Of a stretch of DNA of 13,690 bases, positions 5,907 through 13,690 are shown in pieces. The notes beneath the pieces were generated by a model. That model was not told the DNA's origin, ran no database searches, and saw only the letters and a list, made by a program, of their open reading frames with translations. The stretch is from Candidatus Gastranaerophilales bacterium (GTDB lineage: Bacteria > Cyanobacteriota > Vampirovibrionia > Gastranaerophilales > JAQUYY01), in the NCBI GenBank assembly GCA_028691575.1, contig JAQUYY010000024.1:1-13690 (forward strand), written 5' to 3'. The translations under genes were made by a program, and so were the position numbers. How positions within the stretch are numbered: position 1 is the stretch's first letter; the number at the start of each line of letters is the position of its first letter.

Positions 5907-8900
5907 TTACCTCATTTCTATGCCGGATAATTGACAAAAAGTACCAAGATTGCCTAAATCTTTTTCAATACTTTCTATTAAAGTCTTATTATCAAGTTTT
6001 TTAGCCAAGTCCATTGCTTGCAAATAAAATTGGCGTGATTTTTCTGCGCTTGTCCTTCTGCCGGATTCTTGAGCAGTTGCTTTTTCCTGTAATAATCTGC
6101 CATGAATCTGATGCAGCTTACATTCTATTAAATGTAAATTCATTTGGCCTGCTAATTTCAATGCCTGCTCAACATTAATTCTTGCCATTTCAAAATCATT
6201 TTTGACAATATAAATCTCCGCAAGTGCTTTTTTAAGCAATATTACAAACAAATGATTGTTTATATTCGGTTTTAAAGCAACTTCAAGTGCACTCTCGGCA
6301 ATTTGCAGGGCTTCATCAGCATTTGAATGTTCCAAACTCCAACTTGCCAACAATGTCCATACAAGCAAAGATGTTGTTGCCAATTTGTTTTCAGATGAAG
6401 TTTTGATTAAATCATAATACATTTCTTTAGCCGTCTGCGGATCTCCGTTTTGCTGATATAAAAGAGCTATAAATGCTTTTAAAATTGATTGTTCTATATA
6501 TGCTTTCTCAACTTTTGAAAGCTCAATTGACTTTACTCCGTCATTTATTATTGTTTCTGCATTTTGACTTATTAATTGGATGATAAAGTTAACAAAATTC
6601 CAGTTTAATGAATTTTTTATATTAGGTACATTTATCTTTAAATTGTTTAAAATTTCAGCAGCTTCGAGGGTTAATCCTTGAACAGCCTTATAAAAAGCCG
6701 TGATTATTTGTGCTTCAATTACAAATTTTGGCTGTTGGAATTTTTTAGCTTTTTCGTTTATTGATTTTAATACTTCAATAACCCTGTAATTCCCTTGATA
6801 TGCAAGAGCTTTAGCCAAATATAATTCCGAATCCAACAATATATATAGCGCTTCGTCTTTTGAAATCTTATCGGAATAGTCTTCTTTTTCGATAAAATTG
6901 ATTAAATCCGGGATAATGTCAGTTTGGGCAATATTTATAACTTGTTCTAAGCATCCCAAATTAAACAAAGGAACTAGTTTCGAGTAATTTAAAAGGATTT
7001 TTTCAAATGGCATTTTATTATTATCGATTAAAGACATCGCTTTTTCTGAACATTCAAGCGAACCTGTATAATTTCCTAATAACTCACAACTTTTTGCCAA
7101 ATACCCCGATAATCTGATAGTTTTTTGAATATCCTGATGTTTTTCATTCAAAATTACTGCATTTGAAAGCATGTTAACTGCTTCTGCCGGGTTATAAGTG
7201 TAATTTGCCATGCCGATTTTTTCGTAAATTTCTGTCAAAAACAATTCTTTATCGGGTAAATCTTTTCTGTCTAATAGCATCAAAATTCTCTTTTGAGCCA
7301 TTGTATAAACTGCTATATCCCCCAATGAATATGCTTCTTTTGCTGTTTTTTCCCATTGTTTTACGGCTTGTTGTTTTAATTTGGCTACTTCTGCATATAC
7401 AGCAAGTTTTGAGCTCTCATTCAGAGTAATTTCCTTTAAAATTTTATATAATTGAGCGTAAATAGCCGCTCTCTGCTCTTTTAATAAGCCTTGAGAGTGT
7501 ACAACTTCCCAAATTTTATAATGCCGAAATGCACAATTATAATTATTTAATGAAACTATAATTCCATTCATAGCAAGAATTTGAAGAATTTTTTTGTATT
7601 CTTCGTCAGGAAGTTTTAATATTTTATTTAAAAACATTGGAATGAATTTTGTTCCGATTAAGGATGCACACACCAATAATTTTATAATATTGTCCGAAAC
7701 ATGACCGAAATTATGCAATCTTGCTTTAATTAATTCTTCAATCTTATCGGGAAGATTTATTGATTTTATTTGAGAAGAAATTTTTATTTTATCCCCATTT
7801 GTACTAATAATGCCTGTTTGCATTAAGAAATGTATTGTTTCCGCAATATACAAAGGGTTTCCTTTTGCTTTTGCAAAAAGTTCTTTTTTAAAGTTTTCAT
7901 CAATGATGTCTTTATTATTCATAAAGCTCATTAAAACATCGTCCATTTCTTTTCTTTTAAGAGGGTTTAGGGCAAAAGTTTTGCTGTTGTTTTCGTTTAA
8001 AACAATCGATTCAATAACATCATTTATCGGTTTTTTCTTTGAATATGTCATTATAATATTGATTTTTTCTAAAATACCGTTATCAATAAGATATTTTAGG
8101 CACTCTAAAGAAGCACTGTCAGCAAACTCCACGTCTTCTGCAAGTAAAACGATTTTTGTTTTGGAACTCAGACCGGCTAAAAAATTATAAATGGTTTTAA
8201 AAGATTTTTCTCTGTTTAAATAAATGTCCTTAAGGTCATTGTCAGGCTTGCAAAAAGCAATTTTGCAGATATCTTTAACAAATTGTTTATCATTAATTTC
8301 ATAAGCTGTTTCAAATATTTTGCCTATAGAATCTTTTGCATCATCAAGATTCAAGTTTAATGCAGGCATGTCCAACATAGACTTAAACATATCCTGAAAT
8401 AAAGAAAACGGAGTATGTTTGTTTAATGGACTTGCCTGAGACCTTATCCACAAAGATGCTTCCGACTTTAAATGCTGATAAATTATAGACAAAAATGTCG
8501 TTTTGCCATATCCGTCAGGGGCACAAATTCCAATGAGATTTCCTCCGTTGTCTTTTGTTATAAAATTAACAACTTGTGCAAAAATCTCATTTCTTGAAGC
8601 ATAATCTTCTTTTGGCTCGGGTTCGACATATTTTTTTTCAATAATTTTTTGGGTTTTTGGAACATTTTGTTGCGAACTGTTTTCTATAGCTTCATTTTTT
8701 GAAGAAACAGCCTCTTCATCTTTAATCATTTCAAGCTTTTTAACCGGATTATCAATAAATTTATATAATTGAATTTTTTTATCATCAACGGTTATTGAAC
8801 CGATTGACTCGTAACTAAAAGCAGTTTTCGAACAGCAATAAATATCCTGATTTACTATAATATCACCTGCTTTTGCAAGGCTACGCTCTTTTTGTGCAAA

Positions 8901-9593
8901 ATCATTTTTTTCTTTATATGAGGCTGTTGAAATTCCTATTTTTATTTTCAAGCTCATATGCAAAGAATCTTTTATGGAAAAATTAAAATCAGTTATATCG
9001 GCAAGAATGTCTTTTGCTGCATTTATCGCAGTATTTACGGAATGTTCAAACGAATTTTGATTGGCAAAATCAAGAACAATTTCTTGTTCCGAAATCTTAC
9101 GGGCTTTTTCCCCACAGATTTTTCCTTGTTTTGCTATAGTTTGATAGAATTTTTTTATAAGTTTTTCGGTTAATTTTTCATCATCAATCCGTTTTTTTAG
9201 AGAAGGAACGTTTATTAGTTCAATTGTAACTGATACAAATTTGTTTAAAAAATCAAATGTTTCTTTTCCTTCTTCGATATTTTTGTCTAAATCTTCTTTT
9301 TGTCTTTTGCACCTTGGACAATCTTCCGTTAAGGTCGAGTAAAATGCACCGCATTTCTCACATTTTTTTATTAATTGATAATTACACTTAGTGCAAACTT
9401 TCGCAATGAATAAATTTGGAGCTTTGCATTGAGGACAATTGTTTATAAGTTTAAATTTACAATTAGAGCAGATTTCCCGACCGGTTTTATTCAAGGTTTT
9501 GCATTTCGGACAAACAACCCTAACCCTTGTTTTGCAATGGGGACAAACTTCTAAATTCGATTTTATAACTTCTCCACACTGTGGGCATTTCAT
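5907..9593 (-). CDS. Multidomain protein: four zinc ribbons, degenerate class III cyclase domain, AAA/STAND ATPase, TPR-like repeats
   Basis: This 1228-residue protein has no signal peptide or TM segment and is probably cytosolic. Residues 1-95 carry eight CxxC knuckles (C3/C6, 17/20, 28/31, 42/45, 53/56, 67/70, 78/81, 92/95), enough for four zinc ribbons. Residues about 118-282 align with class III adenylate/guanylate cyclases (FVSVTIELINV, KIGISTASYKE, GDIIVNQDIY, IQLYKFID), but the two metal-binding aspartates are replaced: Asn127 in the first motif and SEQE (168-171) instead of GDG. It is therefore probably not a cyclase. Residues about 330-620 are an ATPase with Walker A APDGYGKTT (358-366, K364), Walker B IVLLAED (481-487), GNPLYIAE (578-585) and an IEELIKARL segment typical of large STAND-type regulators. 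From about 780 to 1220 helical repeats look like TPRs. The start has GAGGAA about eight bases upstream. A near-consensus promoter lies just before it. Cyclase-ATPase-TPR fusions are a known type of signalling protein; partner and signal are unknown. Confidence 0.88.
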   Translation of the reverse strand: MKCPQCGEVIKSNLEVCPHCKTRVRVVCPKCKTLNKTGREICSNCKFKLINNCPQCKAPNLFIAKVCTKCNYQLIKKCEKCGAFYSTLTEDCPRCKRQKEDLDKNIEEGKETFDFLNKFVSVTIELINVPSLKKRIDDEKLTEKLIKKFYQTIAKQGKICGEKARKISEQEIVLDFANQNSFEHSVNTAINAAKDILADITDFNFSIKDSLHMSLKIKIGISTASYKEKNDFAQKERSLAKAGDIIVNQDIYCCSKTAFSYESIGSITVDDKKIQLYKFIDNPVKKLEMIKDEEAVSSKNEAIENSSQQNVPKTQKIIEKKYVEPEPKEDYASRNEIFAQVVNFITKDNGGNLIGICAPDGYGKTTFLSIIYQHLKSEASLWIRSQASPLNKHTPFSLFQDMFKSMLDMPALNLNLDDAKDSIGKIFETAYEINDKQFVKDICKIAFCKPDNDLKDIYLNREKSFKTIYNFLAGLSSKTKIVLLAEDVEFADSASLECLKYLIDNGILEKINIIMTYSKKKPINDVIESIVLNENNSKTFALNPLKRKEMDDVLMSFMNNKDIIDENFKKELFAKAKGNPLYIAETIHFLMQTGIISTNGDKIKISSQIKSINLPDKIEELIKARLHNFGHVSDNIIKLLVCASLIGTKFIPMFLNKILKLPDEEYKKILQILAMNGIIVSLNNYNCAFRHYKIWEVVHSQGLLKEQRAAIYAQLYKILKEITLNESSKLAVYAEVAKLKQQAVKQWEKTAKEAYSLGDIAVYTMAQKRILMLLDRKDLPDKELFLTEIYEKIGMANYTYNPAEAVNMLSNAVILNEKHQDIQKTIRLSGYLAKSCELLGNYTGSLECSEKAMSLIDNNKMPFEKILLNYSKLVPLFNLGCLEQVINIAQTDIIPDLINFIEKEDYSDKISKDEALYILLDSELYLAKALAYQGNYRVIEVLKSINEKAKKFQQPKFVIEAQIITAFYKAVQGLTLEAAEILNNLKINVPNIKNSLNWNFVNFIIQLISQNAETIINDGVKSIELSKVEKAYIEQSILKAFIALLYQQNGDPQTAKEMYYDLIKTSSENKLATTSLLVWTLLASWSLEHSNADEALQIAESALEVALKPNINNHLFVILLKKALAEIYIVKNDFEMARINVEQALKLAGQMNLHLIECKLHQIHGRLLQEKATAQESGRRTSAEKSRQFYLQAMDLAKKLDNKTLIESIEKDLGNLGTFCQLSGIEMR

Positions 9594-9642
9594 TTTCTTA
9601 ATTCCTCAACTAAATTACCATCGGGGATGCCGACTTTTATCC

Positions 9643-9671
9643 ATTATAAATTGACATACAAGTTTTTCCAA
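9643..9671 (-). promoter_or_regulatory. Near-consensus sigma-70 promoter upstream of the 1228-residue gene
   Basis: On the minus strand TTGGAA (9666-9671) and TATAAT (9643-9648) are separated by exactly 17 bases. The -10 box is perfect and the -35 box has four of six consensus bases. Transcription would start near 9636, giving a leader of about 40 bases before the ATG at 9593. The site lies in the gap after the sigma-like gene, so the ATPase/TPR gene and the prepilin genes can be expressed independently of it. A small CATC-CCC-GATG hairpin lies in the leader at about 9619-9629. Confidence 0.6.
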
Positions 9672-9690
9672 ACGTCTTTTTATATGATTT

Positions 9691-10272
9691 TTAATCATCA
9701 GCAGCATTAAGTTTTTTATTTACTTCTTTTGCTATTTTTATAAGTCTTTTACTGACTTCTCCTTGACTAATCCCAAGTTTTTCAGCAATTTCAGCTTGTT
9801 TGTACTCCTTTATATATCTCATAACAAAAATATCTGCGAATTTTTTGTTATTTTCATGATAATCAAGTTCATAGATGACTTTTTTAATTTTTTGCAACTC
9901 ATCTTGAGTTATAATACTTTCTTCAAAATGAGGTTTAGGGTCAGGAATATCAAAAAATGGGTCTAAATCATTGACGGTAGATTGTTTCGGCCTTGCAATC
10001 TCAGAAATTACTGTTTCGTTGGTTTTTTGATACTTGCCCGAGGTTTTAGTCAACCTTCCCGCTGTTCTTAAAACCTCTATAATGGCCGTGGTAGAGACTT
10101 TTCTTATATAATTTTCGATTTTTTCAACATTATTTATTGATGATAAAATGCTATAAGTTCTTTGAAAAGTTTCACTGCAAAAATCCTCCAAAAGATCTTC
10201 GTTACCTTTGAAGCGATTATTTGTTTTTATTATATTTTCGATCAAGGCACGATGTTCTTGAGTTATCTCCAC
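9691..10272 (-). CDS. Sigma-70 family (ECF-like) RNA polymerase sigma factor
   Basis: This 193-residue protein has the two-domain plan of small alternative sigma factors. Residues about 20-75 look like region 2 (core binding and -10 recognition), with EDFCSETFQRTYSIL and NYIRKVSTTAIIEVLR in place of the usual QETF and AWLYRIARNLAID..R. A linker rich in Pro and Asp follows (about 95-120), then region 4 (about 124-190) with a clear helix-turn-helix, FVMRYIKEYKQAEIAEKLGIS followed by GEVSKRLIKIAKEV (149-184), that would read the -35 box. No other in-frame ATG lies near the N-terminus. The start is a GTG preceded by GGTGG six bases upstream. The gene begins 58 bases behind the gene for the membrane protein on the same strand, the classical arrangement for a sigma factor with a membrane-bound regulator. 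Region 2 is diverged, so a DNA-binding regulator that does not act as a sigma factor is a less likely alternative. Confidence 0.75.
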   Translation of the reverse strand: MEITQEHRALIENIIKTNNRFKGNEDLLEDFCSETFQRTYSILSSINNVEKIENYIRKVSTTAIIEVLRTAGRLTKTSGKYQKTNETVISEIARPKQSTVNDLDPFFDIPDPKPHFEESIITQDELQKIKKVIYELDYHENNKKFADIFVMRYIKEYKQAEIAEKLGISQGEVSKRLIKIAKEVNKKLNAADD

Positions 10273-10298
10273 AATTTTCCACCCGGATATGATAAGCC

Positions 10299-10336
10299 TT
10301 ATAATTCTATATTACCATTTCGTTGTAGAATTACAA
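10299..10336. repeat. Intercistronic stem-loop between membrane-protein and sigma-like genes
   Basis: Arms of 11 bases (10299-10309 and 10326-10336) pair with a single G-T mismatch around a 16-base loop. One arm covers the stop codon of the upstream membrane-protein gene. There is no T-run, so it is more likely an RNA-processing or stability element than a terminator. A weak promoter-like TTGTAA/TAATAT pair overlaps it on the minus strand. Confidence 0.45.
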
Positions 10337-12625
10337 GTTTATTATTAATCCGGCTTCAATAGTGTTAATATCTTCCTTAATCGACGGTAGTTTAGTGTAT
10401 TTAAAAGTTTCTTTAAGAGTTTGTAACACTATTGTATCAACTTGCTTGGAACCACTTCCTAAAATCATCCTGCCCTCTTGAACAAATCCGCTTTTGTCTA
10501 TGATTACCTGAATTTTAATTGTGCTGTTAATTGCAACATCATTTGCCATTAACAAATCTTGTGCAAGGTTAAGTTTTAATGCTCTTCCCGTCATTAAAAG
10601 ATATTTTTTAAATTCAATATCAGATGCTAATTTTGAAGATACTTCCCAGGAAATATTTTTTATATTTACGGCATCTTCTTTTGGAATAAAAGCTTTTGCT
10701 ATTGCTTCATCAATATTTTTGGAAGGTAAAATTTGTGCAGCCGCAGGAAGTGGCGGCGGAATATCAATTGAAGTATTAATTTCTGTAACCGGAAGCTCTA
10801 AATTATTGGAACTTCCGGTATATTCAGGGGTAACATTTTCTACTGATTGAGTTTGTACTTGTTGAGGATTCAATTTTTCTGCCAGCTCGGGATTGTAGGA
10901 AACAGACGGGTTTTTCTTTAATATAGCAGTAACGCCGATTGTTAAACCTACGGTAGCTGCTAGTGCTGCCGCTATTGTTGCTTTTTTCTTATCAATTTTA
11001 ATTTTTTTCAATAAATTTGTGGATTTTTGTTTGTTTTTTATTTTATTTCTAACAAAAACCGGCATTTTAGGCTCAATTGACTTTATAACTTCTTTTGATT
11101 CTTTTTCTTGAGCATAATTATCATCAAAATCAATTGAATCATCTTCATCATTAAGCAATAATTTTAAAACCTCGGGATCAATATTTTTTAATTTATCATT
11201 TTTTGCAATTTCTGCGCTAAGAGATTCTTTTTTGGCTATTTTAAACAATTCTTCAAGATTTTCTTGTTTTTCATTGCCAATATTTAAATTGAAATCAGGT
11301 TTCAAATCATCTTCCGGTTCAATCTGTTCTGTTTTGTCCAAAGAAGGTTTCTCTTCTTCAATTTCATCTATGAAATCATCCAAAGACGGTTCTTTTATAG
11401 TTTCTTCAGAAAAAACAGCTTTTTTTGCCGGTTCTTCTGATAAATCAGAAAGAAAATCATCTAAAGAGTTCTCATCAGGTTCAATCGCAGAAGTTATTGA
11501 ATCATCAAAATCTTCTTCGGGTTCTTTTTGATGACTTACTTCTTCTACAACAAATTCGCTTAAATCTTCTAAATTACTGCTTTCGGATGCAATCAAAAAA
11601 TCATCATTTTCTGCTAAATCTTCAAGAAAATCACTAGAAGACTCTTCTTGCAAAATTCCTAAATTCTCATAATCTTCAATAGATTCTTCAGGTAAATCTT
11701 CGAGAATATATTCTAAAATTTCTTTATCGACATTTACATCTTTTACGCCATAATCATCTTCTTCAACAAGTTCAAAATTGTCATCATCGTTTTCTTCTTC
11801 CAGTTCGTCCAAATAAACAATATCATCTGAAACATCAACCGAAATTTCTTCTTGTTGAGCCGGAAAATCGCCCGTAAACAATACTAATGTTTCATCTATC
11901 TGTCCTTCTTCTTTTTCAATAGTTAAGCATTTATTGTCAAAACAATATAATTCATTGAAATCTCTTAATATATCAATACTTCTAGACAGCACTTTTAATA
12001 AAAATTTCTTATCCCCTTTTGAAATATCATCGTCAAGATAGCTTAAAAACAGCTCGTGAGCTCTTTCTTTATCATCGTAAATTACATTAGACGGATTTGA
12101 AAACTTTTTCAAAGTTTTTTTGAAGCCTGATATTTCGTCTAAAGCATCGTATTCGACAAAGTAGTAATTTTTGTTGCCCAAAGAAGTTATAAGCCCATTA
12201 GTTTCAATAAATCCAATGATTTCTCCTTCGGAAAAAGAACTATTTACTTTTATAGCAATATAAAAATCAGGTAAAATCTGATCGTCAAAATGAACTCTTG
12301 GAATCCACATTTGAGAAGTATCATCGCCAACAGATACTCTTACGTCTATTCTCGCTCCTTCTGCGTAGATATCCGCAATATCAAATTGCCCTGATATTAA
12401 AGGATTTTGGAGCATATTTATATTGGTTATCGAAGCAATTTTTTGTTTGTCTAAAAATTCTTCAACAAAACTAACACCAAGGCATGAAACAAAAATTCGT
12501 TTTCTTGTATTTATATCTTCAACATAAGGCATTGATTCTTTTATTTTTTTTATAAATTCACTGTCAAATTTTTTTTTAACCATTGATTTTTTATTTAAAA
12601 AGCCCATAATTATTTTCCAATCCAT
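10331..12625 (-). CDS. Single-pass membrane protein: DUF1822-like N-terminus, acidic linker, TonB-C-like C-terminal domain
   Basis: The protein has 764 residues. The N-terminal part (about 40-235) resembles cyanobacterial DUF1822 proteins, most clearly in DFYIAIKVNSSFSEGEIIGF (120-139) and the IPRVHFDDQ stretch before it. Residues about 255-515 are a very acidic, probably disordered linker with recurring SLDDF/FLxDL-type motifs (331-337, 387-395, 414-422). A basic stretch (530-548) precedes one hydrophobic helix (549-569, AAALAATVGLTIGVTAI), which predicts the N-terminus inside and the C-terminus outside. After a Pro/Thr/Ser-rich spacer, residues about 655-764 match the TonB C-terminal fold: IKIQVIIDKSGFV, GSGSKQVDTIVLQTLKE and KLPS. 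The ATG used here has no Shine-Dalgarno sequence; the ATG at codon 7 (12607), with GGA eight bases upstream, is a plausible alternative. It is the first gene of the cluster and is followed 58 bases later by the sigma-like gene. A role in transmembrane signalling to that factor is inferred from position. Confidence 0.8.
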   Translation of the reverse strand: MDWKIIMGFLNKKSMVKKKFDSEFIKKIKESMPYVEDINTRKRIFVSCLGVSFVEEFLDKQKIASITNINMLQNPLISGQFDIADIYAEGARIDVRVSVGDDTSQMWIPRVHFDDQILPDFYIAIKVNSSFSEGEIIGFIETNGLITSLGNKNYYFVEYDALDEISGFKKTLKKFSNPSNVIYDDKERAHELFLSYLDDDISKGDKKFLLKVLSRSIDILRDFNELYCFDNKCLTIEKEEGQIDETLVLFTGDFPAQQEEISVDVSDDIVYLDELEEENDDDNFELVEEDDYGVKDVNVDKEILEYILEDLPEESIEDYENLGILQEESSSDFLEDLAENDDFLIASESSNLEDLSEFVVEEVSHQKEPEEDFDDSITSAIEPDENSLDDFLSDLSEEPAKKAVFSEETIKEPSLDDFIDEIEEEKPSLDKTEQIEPEDDLKPDFNLNIGNEKQENLEELFKIAKKESLSAEIAKNDKLKNIDPEVLKLLLNDEDDSIDFDDNYAQEKESKEVIKSIEPKMPVFVRNKIKNKQKSTNLLKKIKIDKKKATIAAALAATVGLTIGVTAILKKNPSVSYNPELAEKLNPQQVQTQSVENVTPEYTGSSNNLELPVTEINTSIDIPPPLPAAAQILPSKNIDEAIAKAFIPKEDAVNIKNISWEVSSKLASDIEFKKYLLMTGRALKLNLAQDLLMANDVAINSTIKIQVIIDKSGFVQEGRMILGSGSKQVDTIVLQTLKETFKYTKLPSIKEDINTIEAGLIINL

Positions 12626-12650
12626 TACTGTTTTTTTGCATAATAATATT

Positions 12651-12680
12651 CTATAAGATATAAGAGGATAATTTTGGCAA
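12651..12680 (-). promoter_or_regulatory. Candidate promoter for the membrane-protein/sigma cluster
   Basis: On the minus strand TTGCCA (12675-12680) and TTATAG (12651-12656) are 18 bases apart, 26 bases before the first possible ATG. The -35 box lies in the centre of a 19-base palindrome. The surrounding DNA is so AT-rich that other pairings are possible. Confidence 0.35.
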
Positions 12681-12686
12681 AATTAT
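12668..12686. promoter_or_regulatory. 19-base palindrome in the divergent promoter region (candidate operator)
   Basis: ATAATTTTG (12668-12676) and CAAAATTAT (12678-12686) are perfectly complementary around one central G. With a one-base bulge the symmetry continues into GG/CC on the outside. It lies between the minus-strand cluster and the plus-strand pdp gene and overlaps the candidate -35 box of the cluster. Size and symmetry fit a site for a dimeric repressor, but no regulator for it is seen. A shorter ATCAT-ATAA-ATGAT repeat follows at 12704-12717. Confidence 0.45.
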
Positions 12687-12834
12687 TCCAAAATCCGCAA
12701 AAAATCATATAAATGATGTAAAAAATTTCCATTTATTTGAAAAAGTTATTAAAATATAAGAAGATGCAGGAAAAGCCCCATTTTTGGGAAATTGAAGTTT
12801 TATGCAATCCAAATTATTTTAAGGACCAAAAAAT

Positions 12835-13690
12835 ATGAAAATGACCGATTTGATTTTAATAAAAAAAAACGGATTAAATCATACAGCAACAGAAATAAAA
12901 TTTATAGTCGACGGGATTGTAAACGGAACAATTCCTGATTACCAGTTATCCGCATGGCTTATGGCAGTTTGCTTCAAAGGGATGGGCTTTAAAGAAAATG
13001 CCATTTTTACGGAAGAAATGGCAAAATCAGGCGATATACTTGATTTATCCGAAATCGGTAAATATGTAATTGATAAACACAGTACAGGCGGCGTGGGTGA
13101 TAAAACAACCCTTATTCTTATCCCTTTGCTTGCGGCAGCAGGGCTTCCGGTTGCTAAGCTTTCAGGAAGAGGCTTAGGGCATACAGGAGGAACTATTGAC
13201 AAGCTTGAATCCATACCGGGGTTTAAAACATCTCTTCCTTTAAATAATTTTATTTCGCAAGTAAAAGAAATAAAAATGGCAATAGCCTCTCAAACAGCAC
13301 AATTATCACCGGCCGACGGCAAACTCTATGCTTTAAGAGACGTAACGGCAACGGTTGACAGCATTCCTTTGATTGCTGCATCTGTTGTTTCCAAAAAAGT
13401 TGCCAGCGGTGCAAATACCATTGTTTTAGATGTTAAATGCGGCAGTGGAGCTTTTATAAAAACTTTTGAAGAGGCAAAAGAATTATCTAGAACAATGGTT
13501 GAAATCGGCAAATATTTAGACAGAAGAATAACAGCCGTAATAACAGACATGAGCCAACCTTTGGGACAGGCGATAGGCAATTCATTAGAAGTTATTGAAT
13601 CGATAGAAATATTAAAAAACCGAGGATCTAAAGATCTTCGAGAACTTTGTCTTCATTTGGGGGCAGTAAGTTTGTTAGATGCCAATCAAG
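12835..13690 (+). CDS. pdp: Pyrimidine-nucleoside phosphorylase (3' end missing)
   Basis: 285 codons are present and the frame is open at the right edge; the family is usually about 430-440 residues long, so roughly a third is missing. The enzyme splits thymidine, deoxyuridine or uridine with phosphate into base and (deoxy)ribose 1-phosphate in nucleoside salvage. The N-terminus MKMTDLILIKKNG, the phosphate-binding KHSTGGVGDK (81-90) and the signature SGRGLGHTGGTIDKLE (110-125) are intact. So are LSPADGKLYALRDVTATVDS, SKKVASGA and TDMSQPLGQAIGN further on. The sequence is closer to the broad-specificity Pdp of Firmicutes than to DeoA of E. coli, although DeoA-type specificity cannot be excluded. 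AAGGA lies nine bases before the ATG. A second ATG at codon 3 is less well placed. The gene is divergent from the cluster on its left, and codon use does not look foreign. Confidence 0.95.
   Translation, partial: MKMTDLILIKKNGLNHTATEIKFIVDGIVNGTIPDYQLSAWLMAVCFKGMGFKENAIFTEEMAKSGDILDLSEIGKYVIDKHSTGGVGDKTTLILIPLLAAAGLPVAKLSGRGLGHTGGTIDKLESIPGFKTSLPLNNFISQVKEIKMAIASQTAQLSPADGKLYALRDVTATVDSIPLIAASVVSKKVASGANTIVLDVKCGSGAFIKTFEEAKELSRTMVEIGKYLDRRITAVITDMSQPLGQAIGNSLEVIESIEILKNRGSKDLRELCLHLGAVSLLDANQ

Noticed and set aside
7810..8190. Open frame of 126 codons on the plus strand inside the large ATPase gene
   Set aside because: It lies antisense to the conserved ATPase region with Walker B and GNPLYIAE, so the opposite strand is the coding one.
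9168..9593. Direct DNA repeats from the zinc-ribbon region
   Set aside because: The repetition is at the protein level (CxxC spacing); the DNA copies are diverged and need no separate explanation.
11232..11531. Open frame of 99 codons on the plus strand with many Ser and Lys residues
   Set aside because: It is the antisense shadow of the acidic linker of the membrane protein; GAA/GAT-rich codons read backwards give Ser/Phe-rich frames. It has no recognisable domain.
12775..12791. CCCA-TTTT-TGGG hairpin before pdp as a terminator or riboswitch
   Set aside because: The stem has only four base pairs with no T-run and no larger conserved fold is visible.
12939..13580. Two open frames on the minus strand opposite the pdp gene
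   Set aside because: The plus strand here encodes the conserved active-site motifs of pyrimidine-nucleoside phosphorylase without interruption; the minus frames are shadows.

Overview
The window reads as a low-GC bacterial chromosome segment with no sign of phage or plasmid functions. The best guess is a non-photosynthetic relative of cyanobacteria (Melainabacteria/Vampirovibrionia, for example Gastranaerophilales). The reasons are a protein whose N-terminal part resembles the cyanobacterial DUF1822 family next to a sigma-like gene, prepilin-like proteins with GFTLAE leaders, a GH57/DUF3536 protein beside a TreT-type trehalose synthase, and strong AT bias. This assignment is an inference from gene content, not from a marker gene.

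Layout: almost everything is on the minus strand. From right to left, a divergent region (12626-12834) separates a plus-strand pyrimidine-nucleoside phosphorylase, cut by the right edge, from a five-gene minus-strand cluster. That cluster encodes a membrane protein (DUF1822-like domain, long acidic linker, one TM helix, TonB-C-like extracytoplasmic domain), a small sigma-70/ECF-like factor with a GTG start, a 1228-residue multidomain protein (four zinc ribbons, degenerate class III cyclase domain, AAA/STAND ATPase, TPR-like repeats), and two tandem paralogous type IV prepilin-like proteins. Next comes about 810 bases without a gene. Most of it is a 651-base element bounded by perfect 20-base inverted repeats and full of hairpins, which looks like a MITE-type or structured repeat element. 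To its left are metF (one-carbon metabolism), a treT-like trehalose synthase and a GH57/DUF3536 glycoside hydrolase cut by the left edge.

How the genes may work together: treT and the GH57 gene look like a two-gene unit for trehalose and alpha-glucan metabolism. metF and pdp are ordinary housekeeping genes. The membrane protein/sigma/ATPase-TPR/prepilin cluster is the most interesting part. Order, strand and spacing suggest a signalling and gene-expression module, possibly tied to a surface filament. That function is inferred. A near-consensus promoter in front of the 1228-residue gene shows the cluster is probably not one simple transcript.
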